This document shows positions 26,168 through 37,782 of a DNA stretch of 64,000 nucleotides, piece by piece. Position numbers and translations under genes: made by a program. Source of the stretch: Glaciihabitans sp. dw_435. GTDB lineage: Bacteria > Actinomycetota > Actinomycetes > Actinomycetales > Microbacteriaceae. Where the stretch lies: positions 124,001-188,000 of the forward strand of contig NZ_JAAVUZ010000003.1 of assembly GCF_018449675.1 (NCBI RefSeq), read 5' to 3'. The notes under the pieces are model-generated. The model did not search any database. It was not told the origin of the DNA and saw only the letters and a program-made list of their open reading frames with translations. The first letter of the stretch is position 1; each line of letters starts with the position of its first letter.

Positions 26168-26728
26168 ATGGCCTCCACCAGCGATATCAAGAACGGCGTC
26201 GTTCTCAACATGGACGGCCAGCTCTGGACCGTCATCGACTTCCAGCACGTGAAGCCCGGCAAGGGTGGCGCTTTCGTGCGCACCAAGGTCAAGAACGTCA
26301 TGACCGGCAAGGTCGTCGACCGCACGTTCAACGCTGGCGCCAAGATCGAGACCGAGGTCGTTGACCGCAGCGAGTTCCAGTACCTGTACAAGGACCTCGA
26401 TGCCTACGTGTTCATGAACGTCTCGGACTACGACCAGATCAGCCTCACCGAGGCGCAGGTCGGCGATGCCGCAAACTTCATGCTGGAGAACCAGAACGTC
26501 ACCCTCGCGCTGCACAACGGTGACCCGCTGTACGTCGAGCTTCCCGCGTCCGTGATCCTCGAGATCACCTACACCGAGCCGGGTCTGCAGGGCGACCGCT
26601 CCACCGGCGGCACCAAGCCCGCCACCGTCGAGACCGGCTACCAGATCCAGGTTCCCCTGTTCCTCGAGCAGGGCACCAAGGTCAAGGTCGACACCCGTGA
26701 CGGCAGCTACCTCGGCCGCGTTTCCTAG
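26168..26728 (+). CDS. efp: Elongation factor P
   Basis: EF-P relieves ribosome stalling at consecutive prolines by entering the E site. The 186-residue protein has three OB-type domains. The functional lysine is K32 at the tip of the K-P-G-K-G-G-A-F loop (residues 29-36). Actinobacterial EF-Ps with a proline-rich P-G-K-G-P loop can work without lysine modification; here the second Pro is Gly, so the modification state is open. [10 protein letters not shown] is the standard actinobacterial N-terminus, which decides the ATG at 26168 over in-frame upstream starts at 26111 and 26153. It overlaps nusB by one base. Confidence 0.97.
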   Translation: MASTSDIKNGVVLNMDGQLWTVIDFQHVKPGKGGAFVRTKVKNVMTGKVVDRTFNAGAKIETEVVDRSEFQYLYKDLDAYVFMNVSDYDQISLTEAQVGDAANFMLENQNVTLALHNGDPLYVELPASVILEITYTEPGLQGDRSTGGTKPATVETGYQIQVPLFLEQGTKVKVDTRDGSYLGRVS

Positions 26729-27141
26729 TGAGCGCCCGGAGCAAGGCGCGTAAGCGCGCCCTCGACGTTCTTTACGGCGCCGACGTGCGCGGCGAAGCGA
26801 TCAACGTTGTGCTGCTCGCGGAGGAGAACCGTCACCTGGCGGACCCGCGCCGCGAAAACTCGTGGAGCTATGCCAAGCAGATCGTGGAGGGCGTTGTCGC
26901 CCACGGCGACGAGATCGACGAAATGATCGAGACCTACGCGCAGGGCTGGACGCTCGACCGTATGCCCGCCGTCGACCGCGCGATCATCCGCATCGGCATC
27001 TGGGAACTCCTGCACAACCCGGAGATCCCCGACGGTGTGGCGATTTCCGAGGCAGTGGAGTCAGCGACAGTGCTGAGCACCGAGGACTCCGCCGGCTTCG
27101 TCAACGGACTCCTCGGCAGGATCGCGCAGATCTCCGCCTAG
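26728..27141 (+). CDS. nusB: Transcription antitermination factor NusB
   Basis: NusB binds boxA RNA with NusE (S10) in rRNA antitermination. The 137-residue all-helical protein starts S-A-R-S-K-A-R-K-R-A-L-D-V-L-Y, the RNA-binding N-terminus, and contains L-D-R-M-P-A-V-D-R-A-I-I-R-I-G and the C-terminal I-S-E-A-V-E-x-A and F-V-N-G-L-L-G-R-I family signatures. GTG start overlapping the efp stop. The efp-nusB pair is the usual actinobacterial order. It ends in a strong palindromic terminator. Confidence 0.97.
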   Translation: MSARSKARKRALDVLYGADVRGEAINVVLLAEENRHLADPRRENSWSYAKQIVEGVVAHGDEIDEMIETYAQGWTLDRMPAVDRAIIRIGIWELLHNPEIPDGVAISEAVESATVLSTEDSAGFVNGLLGRIAQISA

Positions 27142-27157
27142 CACCATTTTCACGCGC

Positions 27158-27187
27158 AATGGCCCCCACCGATCGGTGGGGGCCATT
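27158..27187. terminator. Perfect 30-base palindromic terminator, probably bidirectional
   Basis: AATGGCCCCCACCGA followed directly by its exact reverse complement gives a long GC-rich hairpin flanked by AAT/ATT. It lies 16 bases after the nusB stop and 28 bases after the end of the convergent minus-strand hypothetical gene, so it can terminate both. Confidence 0.8.
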
Positions 27188-27215
27188 GTTGTGTGTGAGG
27201 GGCGGATGCTCCGCG

Positions 27216-27740
27216 TCAGAGCAGCTCGGTCGGAGCTGCCACCGCGCTGACCAGGATCGCGTCCCACGTCGAGTCGTACACGACCACGAGATCCCGCGTG
27301 GCGGAGAAGGCGCAGAGATAGACCGCGTCGATGTCGAACGCGCCGCGGAGTGCGGCGGACGTGGCATCCCCGTCCACCATCCGGGAGCCGGCGCGGAACG
27401 ACGGGCCGTCCGGGTACGTGCGTACGTCGCGCAGGTCGAACCCGAGTTGCGTGAGCCGCGCGAAGCCCGGGGTGTCCATCGCTTCGGCGCTCGCCCCGCT
27501 GAGACCCTGCGTTCCCGCCCAGTCGACGACGCGCGTCCACAGCCGGTCGAGCAGGTCGTGCTGGGCCGCCCGGTCGAGGGCGCGGAATTCGTCCCGTTCG
27601 TCGCGCGCGTGAATCACGGTGTCCCCGGCGGATTCGACGAGGCGGGGCGCGGGGAGAGCCGGGTGGAGGAGCCACCAGCGGTATCCGGCGGAATCGACAG
27701 CGAAATCTCCGGCCACGCGGCCGGCACGACGGAAACTCAT
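27216..27740 (-). CDS. Conserved hypothetical protein
   Basis: The 174-residue protein is not recognised as a named family. It begins M-S-F-R-R-A-G-R-V-A-G-D-F-A-V-D-S, contains the stretch W-W-L-L-H-P-A-L-P-A-P-R and a central R-D-E-R-D-E-F-R-A-L-D-R-A-A-Q, and ends in hydrophobic segments compatible with a mixed alpha/beta fold. No signal peptide, membrane helix or catalytic motif is obvious. Codon use matches its neighbours, it is flanked by a terminator and a TANNNT box 6 bases from its ATG, and similar proteins occur beside the pyr operon in related genera as far as I can recall. Function unknown. Confidence 0.75.
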   Translation of the reverse strand: MSFRRAGRVAGDFAVDSAGYRWWLLHPALPAPRLVESAGDTVIHARDERDEFRALDRAAQHDLLDRLWTRVVDWAGTQGLSGASAEAMDTPGFARLTQLGFDLRDVRTYPDGPSFRAGSRMVDGDATSAALRGAFDIDAVYLCAFSATRDLVVVYDSTWDAILVSAVAAPTELL

Positions 27741-27746
27741 ACCGTG

Positions 27747-27752
27747 ACGTTA
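27747..27752 (-). promoter_or_regulatory. Putative -10 box (TAACGT) of the minus-strand hypothetical gene
   Basis: On the minus strand TAACGT is followed by 6 bases and the ATG, spacing expected for a leaderless transcript. No ribosome binding site is visible upstream of this ATG. Confidence 0.4.
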
Positions 27753-27842
27753 GCGTGTGCAGGATTGCCGGGTGACCAGCGGGCATTCCCGGAGCGTCGG
27801 CACGCTAAGCTTGCCCCGTACCTAACTTAGGCATCCTTTAAA

Positions 27843-27869
27843 TTCCGTCCAGAGAGGCGGGGAAGGAGG
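27843..27869 (+). promoter_or_regulatory. PyrR-binding loop overlapping the approach to the pyrR ribosome binding site
   Basis: The mRNA segment TTCCG-TCCAGAGAGG-CGGGG (27843-27862) forms a 5-bp stem (with two G-U pairs) topped by the conserved loop U-C-C-A-G-A-G-A-G-G of PyrR-binding sites. It abuts the Shine-Dalgarno AAGGAGG (27863-27869), which is 5 bases from the TTG start. In mycobacteria PyrR represses translation by such a loop, and the same uridine nucleotide-dependent control of the whole pyr operon is inferred here. Confidence 0.8.
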
Positions 27870-27874
27870 TCAGA

Positions 27875-28405
27875 TTGACTGCACGCACCGTTTTGCAGCC
27901 CGCTGACATCACGCGAGCGTTGACTCGGATCTCCCATGAGATCCTGGAGTCCAATCGCGGAGGTGAAAACCTCATCATCCTGGGCATCCCGACCCGCGGG
28001 GTAGCGCTTGCCCATCGCATCGGCGCCATCCTCGAGTCAATCGAGCCGGGGTCGGGCCGCGTCGGCGAACTCGACGTCACCATGTACCGCGATGACCTCG
28101 CCGGGCAGCCCACGCGCGCACCCGCACGCACCCACATCCCCGCCGGCGGAATCGACGGCACCACCGTCGTGCTGGTCGATGACGTGTTGTACTCGGGGCG
28201 CACGATCCGCGCGGCCCTCGACGCGCTCGGCGACCACGGGCGACCGCGTGCCGTGCGCCTCGCGGTCCTGGTGGACCGGGGCCACCGTGAACTTCCAATC
28301 CGAGCGGACTTCGTCGGCAAGAACCTCCCCACCTCGGCCGACGAGCGCATTCGCGTGCGCCTGACCGAGATCGACGGCATCGAGGAGGTGACGATCGAAT
28401 CATGA
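27875..28405 (+). CDS. pyrR: Bifunctional pyr operon RNA-binding regulator / uracil phosphoribosyltransferase PyrR
   Basis: PyrR binds pyr mRNA when UMP/UTP is high and also has uracil phosphoribosyltransferase activity. The 176-residue protein has the PRPP-binding motif [12 protein letters not shown] at about residues 98-109, G-I-P-T-R-G-V near residue 39, the Y-R-D-D-L region, and [14 protein letters not shown] start, 5 bases after AAGGAGG. A recognisable PyrR-binding loop lies just upstream, supporting autoregulation by translational control. It overlaps pyrB by ATGA. Confidence 0.97.
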   Translation: MTARTVLQPADITRALTRISHEILESNRGGENLIILGIPTRGVALAHRIGAILESIEPGSGRVGELDVTMYRDDLAGQPTRAPARTHIPAGGIDGTTVVLVDDVLYSGRTIRAALDALGDHGRPRAVRLAVLVDRGHRELPIRADFVGKNLPTSADERIRVRLTEIDGIEEVTIES

Positions 28406-29349
28406 GACACCTGCTGTCCACCCGTGACCTGAGCCGGGACGAGGCCATCCAGATTCTCGATGTCGCCGAGGACATGGCGGATGTCGCGAACCGCGAGGTC
28501 AAGAAGCTGCCGACCCTGCGCGGCAAGACTGTCATCAACCTGTTCTTCGAAGACTCCACGCGCACGCGCACGTCGTTCGAGCTCGCCGCGAAGCGCCTCA
28601 GCGCCGACCTCGTCAACTTCAGTGCGAAGGGATCGAGCGTGTCCAAGGGCGAGAGCCTCAAGGACACCGCGCAGACCCTCGCGGCGGTGGGAGCCGACGC
28701 GGTTGTCATCCGGCACGCGTCATCCGGTGCTCCCCAGACGCTGGCGACGAGCGGCTGGATCGATGCCGCCGTGCTGAACGCCGGAGATGGCACGCACGAA
28801 CACCCCACCCAGGCACTGCTCGACGCGTTCACGATGCGCCGACGTCTGCACGGTGCCGCCTCGCGCGGCAAGAGCCTCGACGGACTGACGGTCACGATCG
28901 TCGGCGACATCCTGCACAGCCGGGTCGCCCGCTCCAATGTCTGGCTGCTCGACACCCTCGGCGCGACGGTGCGCCTCGTCGCTCCGGCAACGTTGCTGCC
29001 CGCAGACATCAGCACCTGGCCGGTGACCGCCGGATTCGACCTGGATGACGCGGTCGATGCCGATCCCGATGTGGTGATGATGTTGCGCATCCAGGCGGAG
29101 CGCATGCACGCGGCATTCTTCCCGAACGCGCGCGAGTATTCACGCCAGTGGGGGCTCGGGGACGAACGCCTCGCCCGCCTGCGCCCGGATACCATGGTCA
29201 TGCACCCGGGACCCATGAATCGCGGGCTGGAAATCTCGGCGAACGCCGCGGATTCGAGTCGGTCGACGGTTCTCGAACAGGTCGCCAATGGGGTCTCGGT
29301 GCGGATGGCTGTGCTGTACCTGCTGCTGTCCGGCTCGGCAGAACTATGA
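28402..29349 (+). CDS. pyrB: Aspartate carbamoyltransferase catalytic subunit
   Basis: PyrB makes carbamoyl aspartate from carbamoyl phosphate and aspartate, the committed step of UMP synthesis. The 315-residue protein has the carbamoyl phosphate motif [11 protein letters not shown] near residues 50-60, H-P-T-Q-A-L-L-D, and the C-terminal H-P-G-P-M-N-R-G. No pyrI regulatory subunit is nearby, as is usual in Actinobacteria, where control comes from PyrR. ATG in an ATGA overlap with pyrR. Confidence 0.97.
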   Translation: MRHLLSTRDLSRDEAIQILDVAEDMADVANREVKKLPTLRGKTVINLFFEDSTRTRTSFELAAKRLSADLVNFSAKGSSVSKGESLKDTAQTLAAVGADAVVIRHASSGAPQTLATSGWIDAAVLNAGDGTHEHPTQALLDAFTMRRRLHGAASRGKSLDGLTVTIVGDILHSRVARSNVWLLDTLGATVRLVAPATLLPADISTWPVTAGFDLDDAVDADPDVVMMLRIQAERMHAAFFPNAREYSRQWGLGDERLARLRPDTMVMHPGPMNRGLEISANAADSSRSTVLEQVANGVSVRMAVLYLLLSGSAEL

Positions 29350-29410
29350 CGCGGACACGAACCGCACACCAGGGCCAGACGAGCGAGCACGCACTCCAGC
29401 GAGGATTGAT

Positions 29411-30736
29411 ATGACGTACCTAATCACCGGGGCAACGCTTCCCGACGGAACCACCACCGACCTGCTCGTCGACAACGGCGTGATCGCCGAGACAGGCTCG
29501 TCCCTCTCCCAGTCCGGCGCCACCGTCATCGACGCCGCGGGGCTCACCGCTCTTCCCGGCCTCGTCGACCTGCACACGCACCTGCGCGAACCGGGGTTCG
29601 AACAGAGCGAAACGGTGCTGACCGGCTCCCGCGCCGCCGCGATCGGCGGATTCACCTCCGTCTTCGCGATGGCCAACACGTCTCCCGTCTCCGATACCGC
29701 CGGGGTGGTCGAGCAGGTAGCGTCCCTCGGTGTTCGTGCCGGGTACGTGACTGTGCGCCCCATCGGCGCCGTCACCATGGGCCTGAAGGGTGAACAGCTC
29801 AGCGAGATCGGCGCCATGGCCCAGTCCCGCGCGCAGGTGCGGGTGTTCTCGGACGACGGCAGCTGCGTGCACGACTCGCTCCTCATGCGCCGGGCGCTCG
29901 AGTACGTGAAGACCTTCGACGGCGTCATCGCCCAGCACGCCCAGGACCCGCGCCTCACCCTCGGCGCACAGATGAACGAGGGCGCGTTGTCCGGCGAACT
30001 CGGGCTCGCCGGGTGGCCCGCGGTCGCCGAGGAATCCATCATCGCCCGCGACGTGTTGCTCGCACAGCATGTCGGTGCGCGCCTGCACGTCTGCCACGTG
30101 TCGACCGCCGGCTCGGTGGACGTCATCCGCTGGGCCAAGGCACGCGGCATCGCGGTCACCGCCGAGGTCACGCCGCACCACCTGTTGCTCACCGAGGACC
30201 TCGTGCGTACCTACGACTCCCGGTACAAGGTAAACCCGCCACTGCGCCGCACGGAGGATGTGATGGCGCTGCGCGAGGGTCTCGCGGACGGCACCATCGA
30301 CATCATCGCGACCGATCACGCGCCGCATCCGGTCGAGGCAAAGGAGTGCGCCTGGGACGAGGCGGCCAACGGCATGGTCGGGCTCGAATCGGCCCTCAGC
30401 GTCGTGCACGCCTCTGTTGTCGCGTCCGGCCAGCTCGACTGGTCCGATGTCGCCCGGGTACTGTCCTCCAAGCCCGCCGAGATCGGACGGCTGTCGGGCT
30501 ACGACGCGGCCTTCGTCGTGGGCAGCCCCGCGAACTTTACCCTGTATGACGCCAGTGCCAGCCGCGTCTTCGGCACCGAACACCTGCACGGCAAGGGCGT
30601 CAACTCGCCCTACCTCGAGCGCACCCTGCCGGGCCGCGTCATGGCCACGATTCACAATGGATATGCGACAGTGCTCGACGGAGAACTCCTCGACGCACCG
30701 ACTGTCGCGGAAAGCGCGCGGGTGCACCGTGGATAG
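29411..30736 (+). CDS. pyrC: Dihydroorotase
   Basis: PyrC cyclises carbamoyl aspartate to dihydroorotate. The 441-residue class I (long-type) enzyme carries the metal ligands H-T-H in D-L-H-T-H-L-R-E-P-G-F-E, the M-A-N-T-S-P substrate loop, and the C-terminal D-H-A-P-H with the catalytic Asp. The ATG at 29411 follows GAGGA and begins M-T-Y-L-I-T-G-A-T; the open frame upstream overlaps pyrB and lacks family similarity. It overlaps the next gene by 8 bases. Confidence 0.96.
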   Translation: MTYLITGATLPDGTTTDLLVDNGVIAETGSSLSQSGATVIDAAGLTALPGLVDLHTHLREPGFEQSETVLTGSRAAAIGGFTSVFAMANTSPVSDTAGVVEQVASLGVRAGYVTVRPIGAVTMGLKGEQLSEIGAMAQSRAQVRVFSDDGSCVHDSLLMRRALEYVKTFDGVIAQHAQDPRLTLGAQMNEGALSGELGLAGWPAVAEESIIARDVLLAQHVGARLHVCHVSTAGSVDVIRWAKARGIAVTAEVTPHHLLLTEDLVRTYDSRYKVNPPLRRTEDVMALREGLADGTIDIIATDHAPHPVEAKECAWDEAANGMVGLESALSVVHASVVASGQLDWSDVARVLSSKPAEIGRLSGYDAAFVVGSPANFTLYDASASRVFGTEHLHGKGVNSPYLERTLPGRVMATIHNGYATVLDGELLDAPTVAESARVHRG

Positions 30737-31226
30737 ACCCACCCTCATGACGATCGTCATCGTCTTCCTGCTGGTGCTGTTCCTCCTGATGTACACCGGA
30801 TGGCGCGCCCGCAAGCGACGCCAGGCATCCATCGCCGCCCCGGAGAGCGTTCCCGCCCAGCTCGGCGAGGTGCTCGGCACCTTCGACCTGCTGTACGTCT
30901 CCACCACCGTGGTCGACGAACCGCTCAACCGCATCGCCGTCCGCGGCCTCGGCTTCCGGGCCACCGCCGTCGTCACGGTGGCCGAGACCGGCGTCGTCCT
31001 GTCCCTCGACGGTGGCGCCGACGTCTTCATCCCGCGGGACGCCCTCCGCTCCGTGGGAACCGCGAACCTCACCATCGATCGCGTCGTCGAGTCCGGAGGA
31101 CTCGTGCGCGTGGGCTGGAACCTCGGGCACACGCCCGTGGACAGCTACCTCCGCCTTGCCGAGTCTCAGCCGCTGATCACCGCGCTGAACTCACTGTTGC
31201 CCGTTACGAATGGAAGGAAGGCCTAG
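30729..31226 (+). CDS. Small membrane protein of the pyrimidine operon (PH-like domain type)
   Basis: The 165-residue protein has one N-terminal membrane helix (about residues 7-23, [14 protein letters not shown]) followed by basic residues R-A-R-K-R-R and a soluble domain of about 130 residues. The position between pyrC and carA is conserved in Actinobacteria (M. tuberculosis has a comparable membrane protein there, annotated with a PH-like domain). Function unknown. The GTG at 30729 overlaps the pyrC stop; an in-frame ATG six codons later is an alternative start. It shares its last base with the carA GTG (TAGTG). Confidence 0.85.
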   Translation: MDRPTLMTIVIVFLLVLFLLMYTGWRARKRRQASIAAPESVPAQLGEVLGTFDLLYVSTTVVDEPLNRIAVRGLGFRATAVVTVAETGVVLSLDGGADVFIPRDALRSVGTANLTIDRVVESGGLVRVGWNLGHTPVDSYLRLAESQPLITALNSLLPVTNGRKA

Positions 31227-32394
31227 TGGCCCTCGACACTGCAGCTGATACCCGCGCCGTACTGGTGCTGGAGGACGGCACACGCTACACGGGACGTGCC
31301 TATGGCGCCCGCGGACGCACCTTTGGCGAAGCGGTCTTCGCCACCGGCATGACCGGATACCAGGAGACGCTCACCGACCCGAGCTACGCCGGCCAGATTG
31401 TGGTGCAGACAGCCCCACACATCGGCAACACGGGCGTGAACGAGGAAGACCCGGAATCGGCCCGCATCTGGGTCTCCGGCTACGTCGTGCGCGATCCCTC
31501 CCGCGTCGTCTCCAACTACCGCGCCACCGCGAGCCTCGACGACCAGCTGGTCACCGACGGAATCGTAGGCATCAGCGGAATCGACACGCGTGCCGTCACC
31601 CGCCGTCTGCGGGACGCGGGCGTGATGCGCGCGGGGATTTTCTCCGGGGCGGATGCCTCGCTGCCCGAGGCCGACCAGCTGGCGCTCATCCGTGACTCCG
31701 CAACGATGACCGGACAGAACCTCTCCGGCACCGTGTCCACGGCCGTCGCCTACACAATTCCCGCCGAGGGCGACCGGATCGGTTCCGTTGCCGTCCTCGA
31801 CCTCGGAGTGAAGAACTCCACCCTCAACTACCTGTCGGCCCGCGGCTTCGACGTCAACGTCGTGCCGCAGACCATCACCTTCGAGGAACTGCTGGCAACC
31901 CAGCCCAGCGCGGTGTTCTTCTCGAACGGACCCGGCGACCCCGGGGCATCCGACCGCCATGTCGAACTGTTGCAGTCGGTGCTGCGCGAGGGTCTCCCGT
32001 TCTTCGGTATCTGCTTCGGCAACCAGCTGCTCGGACGCGCGCTCGGCTACGGCACCTACAAGCTGCCGTTCGGCCACCGCGGCATCAACCAGCCTGTCGT
32101 TGACGTGACATCGGGACGCACCGAGATCACCAGCCACAACCACGGTTTCGCCGTCGACGCACCGCTGGGGGAGCCCACCGAGTCTCCCGCCGGGTTCGGC
32201 CTCGTCGAGGTCAGCCACGTCAACCTCAACGACAACGTCGTGGAGGGTCTGAACGCCCTCGACATCCCCGCCTTCTCGGTGCAGTACCACCCCGAGGCCG
32301 CGGCCGGACCCCACGACAGCAACTATCTCTTCGACCGGTTCCGCGACATGGTGCTCGCAAACCAGGCACGCACCACGGACAAGGACAGCAAGTA

Positions 32395-32395
<1 letters not shown>
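31226..32395 (+). CDS. carA: Carbamoyl phosphate synthetase small (glutaminase) subunit
   Basis: CarA hydrolyses glutamine and passes ammonia to CarB. The 389-residue protein has the N-terminal small-subunit domain ([24 protein letters not shown]) and a C-terminal class I amidotransferase with nucleophile C263 in F-F-G-I-C-F-G-N-Q and His/Glu in Y-H-P-E-A. GTG start overlapping the preceding stop. Followed at TAATG by carB. Confidence 0.97.
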
Positions 32396-35684
<3,289 letters not shown>

Positions 35685-35688
<4 letters not shown>

Positions 35689-36548
35689 GCGGCTCGCCGG
35701 TGGCGGTGCCGAGTTTTGGGCAGAGGCTGCAGCAGACGTTCGCGTCCGCCGGGCACCTCTGTGTCGGAATCGACCCGCACTCGTACCTCCTGACGGACTG
35801 GGGGCTGGATAACTCGGCCGCCGGTGTCCGCGAGTTCGGGCTCCGCGTGGTCGAAGCCACCGCCGGCCGTGCCGGGATTGTCAAACCGCAGGTCGCCTTC
35901 TACGAGCGTCACGGATCCGCGGGATTCGCGGCGCTGGAGGACGTGCTCAGGGAGGCTCGCGCAGCCGGCCTCCTCGTGATCGCCGATGCGAAGCGCGGCG
36001 ACCTGGGCACGAGCGTCGAGGCGTACGGCCAGGCCTGGCTGACGCCGGGCAGCCCGCTCGAGGCGGATGCCATGACGGTGAGTGCCTTTCAGGGAGTCGG
36101 CTCGCTCACACAGCCCGCGGAACTCGCCGCCCGGGTCGGAAAGGGCCTGTTCGTGCTGACAGCGACCTCCAACCCCGAATCGGTGGCGCTGCAGACCGCG
36201 ACCATCACCCGGGGAGAACTGACGGGAGCATCCGTCTCCGCCGGTATCGTTACTGGGGTGAACAGCTGGAACGCCGCCCCCCTTGGATCGATCGGCGTGG
36301 TGATCGGTGCGACCGTTCGGCTGTCCGACTACGGAATCACCGACGAGGACCTCGCGGTGACGCCGATTCTCGCTCCCGGATTCGGGCACCAGGGCATCGG
36401 GTTCGATGCGCTGCACAGGGTCTACGGCTCCGCCGCCGGCAATGTCGTGGTGAGCTCCTCGCGCGCCATCCTGGAGGCGGGTCCCTACGGGATCGCCGAC
36501 CAGGTCACTGTGCAGGCGCGCGAGCTCGCGGCGGTGTTCGCCGCATGA
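35685..36548 (+). CDS. pyrF: Orotidine 5'-phosphate decarboxylase, type 2
   Basis: PyrF produces UMP from OMP. The 287-residue protein is the longer type 2 form common in Actinobacteria, with C-V-G-I-D-P-H near the N-terminus, K-P-Q-V-A-F-Y-E, and the catalytic D-A-K-R-G-D-L-G block near residue 105. The final P-G-F-G-H-Q-G motif binds phosphate. pyrD and pyrE are not in this operon. It overlaps the mIHF/gmk gene by ATGA, so GMP and UMP synthesis genes share a transcript. Confidence 0.95.
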
Positions 36549-37447
36549 GCCCCCGACCAACACCTCCGGAGGTCGACCGCGTTGCCGCCTCCCGGGCGGC
36601 CATCGCCGCCCGCCGGGCGCGCGCGGCCGTCAAGAACGCCGTCGCCAGCAAGGAACGCACCGCATCCGACGTTCTCGCCGTCGGCTGGGCGGATGCCGCC
36701 TCGCCCGAGGCGAGCCTGCGCGTGCGTGAGCTGCTGACCAGTGTCCCGACGCTCGGCCCCACCCGCGTCGCCCGCGTGATGGCCCAACTCGACATCGCCG
36801 AGTCCAAGCGGGTCGGCGGCCTGGGCGTGCGTCAGCGCGCGAAGCTCCGCAGCTACCTCGTGCAGCGCGAGGGTGGCGTGGAACAGCGTCGGCTCGTCGT
36901 GCTTGCCGGTCCCACCGCCGTCGGCAAGGGCACGGTCTCCGCGTACATTCGCGAGAACTACCCGGACATTCACCTCAGTGTGTCGGCCACCACCCGGTCG
37001 CCGCGCCCGGGGGAGATCGACGGTGTGCACTACTACTTCGTCTCCGACGAGGAGTTCGACCGCATGATCGAGCAGAACGAGCTGCTCGAGTGGGCTATCG
37101 TTCACAATTCCTACCGCTACGGAACGCCCCGTCCTCCGATCGACGCGGCCCTTGCCGCCGGTCGCCGCGTCATGCTCGAGATCGACTTGCAGGGCGCGCG
37201 TCTCGTGCGCCAGGCAATGCCGGAGGCAGTTCTCGTCTTCCTGCTGCCGCCGACCTGGGAGGAACTCGTTCGCCGGCTCATCGGTCGTGGCACCGAATCC
37301 GCCGCCGAACAGACCCGCAGACTCGAGACCGCTCGCGTCGAATTGGCGGCGCAGGATGAGTTCGATTACAAGGTTGTGAACAGTGACGTCGCCACTGCGG
37401 CTCAAGAAGTCGTAGAATTGACGACGGTGCCCACAGCCGTCGGCTGA
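36545..37447 (+). CDS. gmk: Fusion of actinobacterial integration host factor (mIHF, H2TH) and guanylate kinase
   Basis: The 300-residue protein has two parts. Residues about 8-105 match mycobacterial-type [14 protein letters not shown] near residue 21, a helix-two-turn-helix segment [16 protein letters not shown], and [13 protein letters not shown]. Residues about 116-300 are guanylate kinase: P-loop G-P-T-A-V-G-K-G-T at 122-130, T-T-R-S-P-R-P-G-E-x-D-G and E-W-A-x-V-H for GMP. Guanylate kinase makes GDP from GMP; mIHF binds and bends DNA. In mycobacteria and streptomycetes the two are separate adjacent genes. Only one start codon (ATG overlapping the pyrF stop) is well placed. No stop or frameshift separates the domains, so a true fusion is read from the sequence. 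Confidence 0.93.
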   Translation: MSPRPTPPEVDRVAASRAAIAARRARAAVKNAVASKERTASDVLAVGWADAASPEASLRVRELLTSVPTLGPTRVARVMAQLDIAESKRVGGLGVRQRAKLRSYLVQREGGVEQRRLVVLAGPTAVGKGTVSAYIRENYPDIHLSVSATTRSPRPGEIDGVHYYFVSDEEFDRMIEQNELLEWAIVHNSYRYGTPRPPIDAALAAGRRVMLEIDLQGARLVRQAMPEAVLVFLLPPTWEELVRRLIGRGTESAAEQTRRLETARVELAAQDEFDYKVVNSDVATAAQEVVELTTVPTAVG

Positions 37448-37505
37448 ACCGGCGCCCAATCTTCGCTTTTTTCTTTTCGCATCGCTCTATCGCAAGGAGT
37501 CCTAC

Positions 37506-37769
37506 GTGGCTGACAAGCAGACCGGAATCATCGACCCGCCCATCGACGAGCTCCTCACCAAGGTTGACTCGAAGTACGCCCTGGTGATCTTCGCCTCCAA
37601 GCGTGCCCGCCAGATCAACGATTACTACGCCGACCTGCACGAGGGAAGCCTCTTCGACAACGTCGGACCGCTGGTCGACTCGACCATCGACGACAAGCCG
37701 CTCTCCGTCGCGCTGCGTGAGATCAACGACGACAAGCTCGTCATCACGTCGCTGATGGAAACCGAGTAG
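37506..37769 (+). CDS. rpoZ: RNA polymerase omega subunit
   Basis: Omega helps assemble and stabilise RNA polymerase through the beta-prime subunit. The 87-residue protein has the family core [26 protein letters not shown], split here as L-T-K-V-D-S-K-Y and [10 protein letters not shown]. The GTG start has AAGGAG about 7 bases upstream. A T-rich tract (37466-37480) lies between gmk and rpoZ without a convincing hairpin. The gmk-rpoZ-coaBC-metK-priA order is conserved in Actinobacteria. Confidence 0.96.
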   Translation: MADKQTGIIDPPIDELLTKVDSKYALVIFASKRARQINDYYADLHEGSLFDNVGPLVDSTIDDKPLSVALREINDDKLVITSLMETE

Positions 37770-37782
37770 TTCGGTTCCGTCA

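Noticed and set aside
30417-30728. Upstream extension of the pyrimidine-operon membrane protein
   Set aside because: The frame is open but runs through pyrC in another frame and is Ser/Arg-rich shadow sequence; the membrane helix begins right after the GTG at 30729.
36545-36900. Separate mihF gene with a frameshift or stop before gmk
   Set aside because: The frame is continuous from 36545 through the guanylate kinase with no stop and no second well-placed start, so two genes are not supported.
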